A DNA stretch of 64,000 nucleotides from Mrakia gelida. Its lineage: Eukaryota > Basidiomycota > Tremellomycetes > Cystofilobasidiales > Mrakiaceae. The notes beneath the pieces were generated by a model. That model did not search any database, was not told the origin of the DNA, and worked only from the letters and a program-made list of their open reading frames with translations. The translations under genes and the position numbers were made by a program. Of this stretch, positions 55,872 through 64,000 are shown one piece after another. The stretch is from assembly GCA_024345305.1 (NCBI GenBank), contig BRON01000001.1, positions 2,480,001 through 2,544,000 of the forward strand, written 5' to 3'. Position 1 is the stretch's first letter, and the number at the start of each line of letters is the position of its first letter.

Positions 55872-56372
55872 TCCCTAGCAGACTTGAGCTCGAAGCGGGT
55901 GTCGTCCAGGTGTAGTCGCGAGGAGAGAGAAGAGGAGGTGATTGGGGAGGAGGAAAAGGTGAGATGGGTGCTGCTGGCGTTTCGAGGAGATCGAAAAAGA
56001 GGGTCTTCGGTTTCGAAAGGGCGGAGTCAAAAAGCTCCGACAAATCGATGAAAAGAAGGTTTGGTTGAGTGAAGAAAAGTTTTCTGTGTCGACGATGAAA
56101 AGTTGAGAGTGTGCTTCTCTGGGAAATGCTCAAGATCCGGCGCGAAGAGGAAAGGAGCTCACGGTCGACGCGTCGTCTTCTCTCGTTTCTTTTCGTGCTT
56201 CTCAAGGTAAGTATCACATACCGGTGGACAGATAGAGCTCGAAGATTGTCATACATACAAATAAAGAGAGGGGATTCCAACGAACGAAACTTGGGCTGGG
56301 CGAGGCAAGTAACAAGAACGATCAAAACCAAACGAACCCACTGTCCTCGACGCGTCGCACCTATTCGACGAC
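55872..56372. promoter_or_regulatory. Upstream region of the glycosyltransferase gene
   Basis: About 500 bases, with CGACGCGTCG at about 56168 and 56350. No gene seen. Confidence 0.5.
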
Positions 56373-57787
56373 CTACTTCTCCTCACCCGGTCCCAGTACT
56401 TGTTCCTCCAAAACAGCCAGTAGTTTCCTCCCACTAGGTGCGGAATGAAGAACTCCAAGCCTAGCGATGAGGCTTGCGAGCGTGAGTGGCGAAACGACGT
56501 GCAGCACTCGCGAAAGCTCGCATTCGGTTGGGAGATGGACTGGGTTTTGAGAGACGACAAGAATCAGGAAAGTGGTCAGACACGAGATGACTGCAATCGA
56601 ATTTGAAGATGGGGTGTCCAACGAACAGAGCGATCCGCGAGAGACCCTTCGAAGGAGGAAACCCCCGCAGAAGCTAACCGGCTCGACGGTGAAGTCGTTG
56701 TCGAGGCAGGCGAAGATGAACGACGCGCGTGCGAACGAGTGGAATATGAGGGCGAGGGAGAGGAGGAAGATGATATGGGAGCGATGTTGGGGTCTGAAGG
56801 AAGACGTATGGGTGAAAAGGGAAGGCGGGAGGATCAGGAAGACGAATGAAAACAAAGAAAGCAGGACGAGGGAAACGAGATGCGAGCTCGGCTTACCTCG
56901 AGAAGAACGCTGAGGAGAGTGAAAGGGTAGATGGTAGGACAAAGAGATATGCTGATGACTCTGGAGATCCGGGAGGAAGACGGCAGAAGGGTCAGCGACC
57001 GAAGTGAGTGAGCCGAAGTCGCGTCGAGAAATGGGTCGACGACGAGAGCTCACCAGTCTCGAAACCGACGACCATTGCGAGAGAGAGTACCAGGCAAAAA
57101 GCACTGCAGCCAACAAGGAAGATGACTGAGGTCTGACCCTCCTGCACGAAGACCTCCTCGACCCTCTTCCTCTTGAAGTCGACGACGGGAAGCAAGGTCG
57201 TCGACGCCGGTTCTCGGTGGGGTTTGATTTCTTCCTTGCGATGTTCTGGATCCGAATCGACTTCCCGGGAAGCTCCTCTTGATGTGATGAGGTGGAGAAG
57301 GAAGGATGCGAGGAAGAGGAGTGTCATGGCGAAGGAGGGGAAGAGGAGGAGTGGTGATGGTTTGAGAACGGGAGCTGAAGACGTGACGAGGGGGAAGAGT
57401 ACCGCTGCCATGTAGATCGAGAATCAGTTTGTGAGCGTTGGTCAAGCAATCATAGAGGAGGGAGGAGGGGAAGAAGAGCTCACCTCCGCAGTACAAGATG
57501 CCGTTCAGCCCTACGCTCGCTTCGACCCAATACATCCCTCGTTTCAAAACAACGTCGTCCTTGTTCTCCTCGTCTGCCGCCTCGTCTTGCTTGAAGAGAT
57601 CGCCAGCTCTCAAGACGAAGAGTGCTCCATAAGTCGTAGCCGCGAGTACGAGGATCCGTTGTCGAAGGTCTGCCTCTTCGGGACTCTCGAACCCGTCGAG
57701 CGGTTGCGCCGTCGCGTGGACGAAGAAGAGGGCGAAAAACGCGAGGATGAAGTGGAGGGAGGTTCGAAGATGAGAAGGGAAAGACAT
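56373..57787 (-). CDS. Polytopic membrane protein of unknown family, copy 1
   Basis: Four exons, about 390 residues. The N-terminus SLHFILAFFALFFVHATAQ looks like a cleavable signal peptide. It is followed by SPEEADLRQRILVLAATTYG and ALFVLRAGDLFKQD. Further membrane segments are LLLFPSFAMTLLFLASFLLH, VIFLVGCSAFCLVLSLAMVV, YLFVLPSTLSLSSAFFS and HIIFLLSLALIFHSFARASF, plus two more near the end (AVISCLTTFLILVV). A charged loop RKRVEEVFVQEG lies between helices. I do not recognise the family. Its closest relative in the window is the damaged-looking copy at 61905-63232; the two flank an SGNH hydrolase gene. It may be a cofactor or transporter for that enzyme, but this is context only. Confidence 0.72.
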
Positions 57788-58476
57788 GGAGATGTGGGGT
57801 TGAGAGGCGAGAAAGGTAAGGATGTGGTTGGGAGTCTGGTTGAAGAGGAGGCTGCAAAAAGGCTTTCGCTCGCTCGAAAAACGAAACGGCGACGCAGAGG
57901 CGAGGCCGATTGAATTCGCTAGCAGTCTCGTTTGTGACAGAGCCTGGTGTGAATGAAGCCCGGGACCAGGTATGGTGGAACACTCGAAGGACCCAGTTCA
58001 CGAGAACCAAGAGTTTTTGTGACGTGAACTCAACAAAGCATCTTTTCGCTTCTGCTTCTCGTATGTCGCGAACCTGAAATCGCAGAGATCCTCAAAATCA
58101 TGAAACTTCCACCAGTGAAACTTCCACCAGTGAGAGCCGACATCAAAGTAGAGCAAGACGATATGTATAATCACAGCTCTGACTGCAGATGGGCCTTCGA
58201 CCTTCCCGCCCGAGAGCGAGAGGGCAACTTCAGCACCAAAACTAGACGGCGAGGGAGAAAGCTTTGAGCTGGTCCCTCCTTCTCCTCGAAGGGATGCTCA
58301 GTCGCTCTGAGCTCGATTGGGACTCTTGGGTCCTCGTGACTGGGAAAACTGCATCGGATCAGAGAGATAGAGTGGCGAGCAGATAAGACGACGAAAGAAA
58401 GCGAGCAGCGTCAAAAGATAGATTGATTGAGAGGAGCAGATGCGAGGAGTTCGAAATGTAGGACGAAATGACAGCT
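57788..58476. other. Intergenic region upstream of membrane protein copy 1
   Basis: About 690 bases between two minus-strand genes. It holds a 15-base direct repeat (58101-58130). No gene seen. Confidence 0.5.
58101..58130 (+). repeat. Two tandem copies of a 15-base unit
   Basis: The unit TGAAACTTCCACCAG occurs twice in direct succession in intergenic DNA. Confidence 0.9.
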
Positions 58477-61446
58477 TTACGAGGAGTTGAAAGACCCTCT
58501 AGCCGCTGGGCGAGAAAAGCCACGAACGAAAAAAGGTGGTAAGTAAGAGCATCGACGCGTCGAGAGCGGGAACGACGGCGTGAGCAGGACGAACGTGATG
58601 AGACTGGAGATTCTGAACTCTCCGTTTCCGTCGAGCATGCAATGGAGAAGATGGTCCCCAGGTGACAGTTTGGTTCGAACCGTTCCGATTCTGCTTGCGT
58701 GAGGGGTTGAGGTCGAGAAAAGGTCAGTTCGCGTCGAGGTTCGTCTCCACGCCAAAAAGAGAAGGGGGAGGAACGAAGCTCACCTGCCGATGTTGTGGGA
58801 ATACTGCCATACTTAATTTCTGAACATAAAAAAGAAGCGTCAGCTTGGTTACAAAGATGGTAGAAGAAGAAGAAGAAGAAGAAGAAGAATCGACTCACGA
58901 CCCGTAAACCTGACCGCGAGCTTCTCCTCATCGTCGATCCAGCAGCGAGCGCTTCCCAATCCAAAAGTCGAGCTCATGAGATACCAGAGCTTGACATCCC
59001 CCTGCGTCCCGATGTTATGAAGGTAGAATGAGAGGAAGAGCGTCAGTCTCGACCGAGGGGAATGCGGAAACACGAAGTCGTCTCGCGGGAACGAAGAGAA
59101 AGAGAGATGACGTACGACTCCGACGGTGAGGCTGAATGTTGCTTGAGCTTTGGGAGATCGAGAGATGATGTACTGTTTCTGAGGTCTGTGGTCGAGCGAG
59201 GAGGGAAGCGAGGCGAGAACTAGGTCAGCTCGAGAAGAAAGGCTGGAACGCGCGCGACGAGCGCTCGTCCGTGTCGTCGTCAAGGATGCGACTTCCAGCG
59301 AGGGATAGAGAGAGATCAGAGAGAAGGGATACTCACGATGACTCCCACTCGAACCGATCGTCTCCCTCGCCAGGATAAGTCGTCCCGTTCTCGACTCGAT
59401 CCCCCTTCGTCGTCGAGAGCAAGGCGAGTTTCTCTCGAGTCCCAGAAAGCGAGCAACACCTTGGTACGGAGGTTGGGATGAAGGATTACGGGTGGAACGG
59501 GTCGAGGAGAGACATCTGAGTGAGAGCGGACCGAGTGGGGACGAAGGGAGGAGTCAGAACGAGATGTTCTCGAAGTGTTCGAGCTCTAGAAGACGCGACG
59601 TTGTTCGGTAGGCTCACCCTTGGTACTACCTCCATGTCCTCATGCTTGAATCCCCAGTCCTCGTCCTCGAGAGCACTGTCATCGCTTTGCCAACGCTGAA
59701 AATCCTCCACCGTCCTCAGCTGCTTTGGATCGTACGAACCTTCCAGCTCCTCGTCGACCACTCCGATTCTCGACACGACGAGCCTCTCCAGAGCGACGTC
59801 CCCCTCGGTGTTGTGGGCTTCAACGAAGAGTATCTGCTGCCAAACGTGGTACTTGAGGATGTTGGCTGCGGCGAAGTGTCCTCTCACGTCGGGATGTCGA
59901 GGGTCGACTTCGCCAGCCATCGACAGAGGCATCCGACCGAACCAGGTAGGGATGCGAGTGGGACGAAGGAGGAGCTCTGGGAGGAGAGGGTTCCGGAGGG
60001 AAAGGGAAGGAACGTCAAGATAGCGTGATGAGTCGTGCTGAGATGGTGTACGAGGGTCGCGCGTGACGCGAAGGAAGTTTAGAGTCAGCTTCGAGCGACG
60101 AACGAGAACAAGAACGAACTGGGGAAAGATATCAATATTCACCTGATTTCCACCTCCTGCTACTAAGGGATAGGTCGTAGAGATCGCGAAGAACTCGAGC
60201 GAGATGACGGCCGGTGCGGAAGGGAGGGTGAGGAGAGATCGCAGAAGGATGTCGTAGGAGCGATGCTGATCATCAAGACGCTGGTCGTTGACGGCACTGT
60301 CGAGACTGCTCGGGATAAGAGAGGAGACCGAGCGGAGAGGTGAGGTGAGGTGGGCAGGAAAGAGGGAAACGAAAAGGATTGAGTCAGCTTCGACAAAGGG
60401 AGACAAGCAGTCTTGACGCGCAATTCCAGCAAACTCACATTACCAGATCGACCTCAGCAGGGATATTCTCGAGGAAGCAGTTGGCGAAGTAGCTGAAGAG
60501 TGAAGGAGGATGAAGCTCGAGTCAAAATCAAAACGTCGAGCTCGCGTCTCGTCGTCGTTGTCGTCCCCCTCGCCCAGAAGAAGAAAAACGAGCTCGCTTG
60601 TTGACTCACTTTGATCCAACTCCTCCAATACCTCTAGATTCAAACGAGATCAGTGAACAGTCAGAAAGGCGTGCGAGGAAGCGACTGCTGGAGAAAGAGA
60701 GCCGTGGGAGAGGAGGGGACTTACGACGGGTAATAAGTGTGGTTTGCGAAAGGAAAGATCTCTTGGAACCACTTGTAGAAGACGGCATGATAGGTATGAT
60801 GCTTAGTCATCATGAGAGGCATGTTGCTGCCGACGGTGACTGAGAGAGAGGAAACAGCGAGACTTCGGTCAGTCGTTCGTGCGTTCGTTCGAGGCTGGGA
60901 GGAGGGGAGGAGGGGTCGCTCACTCGATCCACCCAGGATAGCAATCGAGATCGATTCTCCTGCTAGAGCTCTTCGGATGATACGGCGGAGGCGATGGTTG
61001 GTTCCAGAGTAGGAGACGGATTTCTGCGGTTGAAGAGGAAGAACCGAGAAGAAGTCGTCAGTCGCGAGTCGAGACGACCGAATCCCTGCCTCGCGCTTGG
61101 ATTTACATCGAAGAAAGCCTGGCTGGAGAAGGGAACGAAAGGAGTGATAGACAATGATGAGCGCTGACAAATCTTCGAGACGAAAGGAGGACAGTGGTGA
61201 GAAGGAGGGAAGGAAGGATCGAGCTCACCCAAACTTTTGAACGATTTCCTCCATCTCTTGATCCCTGATAGCCTGAGGTGACTGGACTTTCTCCTCGACG
61301 GAAACGACCTCTGGAGCGGTGTTCCATGCAGGAAAGAGGCTACTTGAAGTAACGCAGACCTGGAGGCTCTGGTCTCTGAAGAAGAGCAAGGCGAGAGCGA
61401 CGAGTTGAAGGACGAAGACCGGGAGGAGCGCATGGGTCGACTTCAT
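58477..61446 (-). CDS. SGNH hydrolase with signal anchor
   Basis: About 13 exons, roughly 600 residues. The N-terminus ALLPVFVLQLVALALLFF is a signal anchor or signal peptide. The SGNH blocks are visible in order: ISIAILGGSITVGSN (block I, catalytic Ser), PSGIGGVGSNYF (Gly block), DLVILDSAVNDQ (Asn block) and EVDPRHPDVRGHFAAANIL (Asp-x-x-His block). Between them lies SRYLDVPSLSLRNPLLPEL. The C-terminal part, with WYLMSSTFGLGSARCWIDDE, RIGTVRTKLSPGDHLLHCML and EFRIS, is a beta-rich ending that I associate with basidiomycete proteins of this type. The last exon depends on whether an intron with CGACGCGTCG at 58555 is removed; both readings stop at 58477. The substrate is probably an acetylated or otherwise esterified glycan; this is inference. 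Confidence 0.85.
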
Positions 61447-61904
61447 GAGAAGAGAGGGAGGAATCGCGTAAAGCAGATGGGTCGGAGCGTGGTAGGGAGG
61501 GGAGCGAGGGGCGAGATGTGGATCGTCTTCGGTAGCTTGGATGAGGGTCGAAAGAGGAAGAAGGCAGGAAGGGAGGGAGCGAGGGCAGGAAGGGAAGGGG
61601 CGAGGATGGTGAAGAAAAGCAGCTCCCCGCCAGCGAGTCCAACAGAGCTCGAGTCACATCTGTTTTGTTATTCGGAGAGTGTCCGACAGGGAGGGATCAA
61701 ACGTGGTGAGCGAGGTAGGCAAGCGAGGAAGGGAGGAAGAAAGAAGGTTGAAGAGAGCATGGAAGTCGCAGAGGACCGAGTCGACCGAGCTCGAGCTCAC
61801 CTTTTTTGATTCCCCCTCCTCCCGCCTCCTGAAAGAGACCTGTGAACATCATCAAGCTCAGCATCCACGACTTCACTCGAAGAAGAGTCCAGAGAATTCG
61901 GATT
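61447..61904. promoter_or_regulatory. Upstream region of the SGNH hydrolase gene
   Basis: About 460 bases between two minus-strand genes. No gene seen. Confidence 0.5.
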
Positions 61905-63232
61905 TCACGACTCTTCTCCTTTCTCGGACCTCCTCCTCGCTACAACAAGGAACCCGGCGTGGAGCGTCGAGTTGGCACCCTTTCTTTGATCGTTCCGCAC
62001 TGTCTTTCCGCTCCCGTTTGTCGCACCGACGTTTGATGACGAGCTCAGAGAAATACACATAGCCCACGAAAAGAGGAGAACGGCTGCATGACGAACGAAA
62101 TAGAAGCTAGCGAGTTGCAGCGCTGCTCGACGACGCGTCGATCTTCTCCTCGCCCGTCCGACCCCATCCCTGCTTCTCCTAATCAAGCGAATGGAGGTGG
62201 CGAGGATGAGTGAAGTACGGTGGTGGTGCCTGTTTGCAGAGAAGAGGAGGATGGTGCGGCAGAGTCAGCGAGGAGTCCGAGACGCGTCGCAGCTTTGGAT
62301 TAACGGGCGAGACGGGAAGAAATTGAAGAGCTTCACGGACCTCGAGAAGCAGATGGAAGGCATGATGAGAGCGAAAATGACGGGGAGGAAGCTGGTTGAG
62401 CGATCTTGAGGAGGAAGCGAAAGAGGAAGGCAAGGGAAGAGTGATCAGTCGGTGAACGACGCGAGATGTACGAGACGTGGAAGAAGAGGGAATGAGCGCT
62501 CACCCATCTCGTAGCGAGAGACCAGCATCGAGGAGACTCTCAGGGATGGGAAGGTCCCGGCGAGGAGACAAAGGGAGACGAGTTCCGAAAGCGTTTCGCT
62601 CGATTCCTCCTGACTTGAGTTCGCGTCGTCGAGGGGAGGGAGGAGCGATGTGTCCTCATCGTCTAGCTGCTCCTCGAGTCGTCCGAGACTCGGCCATCCT
62701 TCAGTTTAGAAGGTTGGTGGAAGAGGAAGGATGTCAGGGAGATGGTAGCCATGGTCGAGCAGAGGAAGAGGACGAGAAGGGTATCGTTTGGAGATGGGAG
62801 AGGCGAGGAGGTGAAGAAGGGTGGCTACGAGAAAAGATCACGGACAAAAAGACAGGTCAGCTGGTCATATCGAGGCGGGTACCTCCAAACGAGGGTGTAC
62901 GGGAGAAAGGAAGGAGGACTGACCTCCCCAACTCAAGGTCCCAAGCAGCCCGAGCGAACCCTCCATTCGACCCAACCCCTTCCTCAACCCTTCTTCTTCT
63001 TCGACCAGCCGACCGTCAACAGTTCCTCCTATGACTTCTACACCCTCTCCAGCCCTGAGCACGAACAACGCTCCCAAGCTCGTGGTAGCAAAGACGAGGA
63101 TCTGTCGTCGAAGGTCCTGCTCGGTTGAGCTCTCGAGCTTGTCGAACGGGCTTGTGGTGAGGAGAAGGAGGAGGGGAGCGACTAAGCGAGGAAGAGGTGG
63201 AAGAGCGCTCGGAGAGGGTAGTAGAGTGGCAT
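61905..63232 (-). pseudogene. Polytopic membrane protein, copy 2, with frame breaks
   Basis: Clear paralog of the gene at 56373-57787. Matching pieces are EQDLRRQILVFATTSLG and ALFVLRAGEG (copy 1: EADLRQRILVLAATTYG, ALFVLRAGDL), MATISLTSFLFH (MTLLFLASFLLH), SELVSLCLLAGTFPSLRV, FLPVIFALIMPSICFSR and RHHHRTSLILATSIRL. Intron positions and phases match. The frame does not hold: from ATG 63232, MPLYYPLRALFHLFLA runs into TAG, while the homologous LVAPLLLLLTTSPFDK continues in another frame. In exon 2 the homologous segment again lies out of phase with its splice sites and the spliced phase meets TAA. Either this is a recent pseudogene, or several assembly indels are present, or I missed introns. 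Confidence 0.55.
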
Positions 63233-64000
63233 GCTAAGGAGGAGGAGTTGGTTGGGAGTCAGCTGGGCTGAGAGGAAGCAAGGAGGGGGGAGGGCAAGGG
63301 GAGGAAAATTCGAGCTCACCCATCTATCTCAGGCACCCAGAGAGCCCTGAATCTCGGCTGAACGGGAGCGATACATGACTCCGATCAAAGAGGAACGCGA
63401 GAAGTCGAACGGGGGATAGAAGGAGGGGGTTGAAGAAGGGGAACGAGGAGATGACGGGTGTGAGAGGAGGAAGGAAGGGAGGAGAGAAGGAAGCTCGCGA
63501 GCTCGCCTTTGACGCTTCTCCTCCAGTCTGACATCTCTGCTTGCGGCGCGCGAGCCTCCAAGGTTCATCCTGGAAGTGAACGATAAGTTATGAGACACCG
63601 CTCTTGGTCCATCTCGACTCCTGCTGGTTAAGGGTGAGGCGGAGAAGGGAGCAAACGTCGAGCTCGCTTCTCGACGGCCGATCCTTTTGCTTGTCGCTCG
63701 TTCCCTCGCCGACGTCGGAGAAGCTACGAGACGGCTAGCATGTGAGGGGGGTCGAGAAAGGAGGTTTGATGCAAGTGCCCGAGAAGAGGGCAGCTGAGGG
63801 AAAGGGGAGGGGAGGGAGGAGGAGGGAGATGGTCGCTCAAGGCGAAGCGAAGGTCGAAGCTCGCGAAGAGAGAGCACCCTCGACGAGACAGGTGTTTCTG
63901 CTTGAAAATATGCTGAAGAGGAAGACTCGGGAAGGTCGTCGTCTGTCAAAAAACGGGCTAGAACAGCTTGCCCTGAGAAATGAGGTTGAAAATCAGACGG
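63233..64000 (-). other. Possible exons of a further minus-strand gene at the right edge
   Basis: Minus-strand text between about 63580 and 63340 includes DEPWRLARRKQRCQTGG and PRFRALWVPEIDG. They could be joined across an intron with a GC donor (AAG/GCGAGC) and an acceptor at CGTTCAG. The second ends in a good GTGAGC donor whose acceptor (CTCCTTAG) lies just before the ATG of membrane protein copy 2. This could be the C-terminus of another gene, or the leader of copy 2. A long open frame at 63329-63949 in another phase is Ser/Arg-rich with no family signal. Confidence 0.25.

Noticed and set aside
58670..58690. GGTTCGAACCG, resembling a tRNA B box
   Set aside because: It lies in the SGNH hydrolase coding exon (RIGTVRTKL region), and no A box or cloverleaf fits around it.

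Overview
The window is nuclear DNA of a fungus, most likely a basidiomycete yeast of the Pucciniomycotina (red-yeast, Microbotryomycetes type). This is inferred from GC-rich sequence, close-packed genes on both strands, many short introns (often 60-130 bases) with GTGAGT-type donors and CTGAC or CTCAC branch sites, and microexons. I saw no tRNA, rRNA, CRISPR array or transposon. Gene models were spliced by hand. Start and stop coordinates should be good to a base or two; exon junctions are predictions.

Left part (1-25.4 kb): a Zn2Cys6 regulator running off the left edge, a conserved serine-rich protein, threonine aldolase, a Ser/Pro-rich protein, an NmrA-like oxidoreductase, a GSK3/shaggy kinase (14 exons), a membrane-anchored PC-esterase-like protein, the mitochondrial p32/MAM33 protein, a second Zn2Cys6 regulator (about 18 exons) and mitochondrial ribosomal protein uS5m.

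Middle (25.7-45.8 kb): an epoxide-hydrolase-like alpha/beta hydrolase, a SAM methyltransferase with an in-frame TGA, a triple AT-hook/poly-Q chromatin-type protein, a secreted pectin methylesterase followed by two tandem paralogous FAD-linked oxidases on the same strand, an F-box/LRR-like protein, and a second PC-esterase-like protein whose conserved NTG-x-HW motif carries TAG in place of the Trp codon.

Right part (46.8-64 kb): a large ferric-reductase/NOX-type flavocytochrome and a MARVEL-like tetraspan protein on the plus strand. Then comes an all-minus block: a DXD glycosyltransferase, a polytopic membrane protein of unknown family, an SGNH hydrolase, and a damaged-looking paralog of that membrane protein. 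This block could act together on surface or secreted glycans, which is inference.

The most striking non-gene signal is the palindrome GACGCGTC (core ACGCGT). It recurs about 35-45 times, many times chance, and lies almost entirely inside introns (often just upstream of, or overlapping, the branch site) and in untranslated or intergenic DNA. The second theme is stop codons where Trp is expected or possible (TAG at 44.56 kb, TGA at 29.60 kb), in genes that otherwise look intact.
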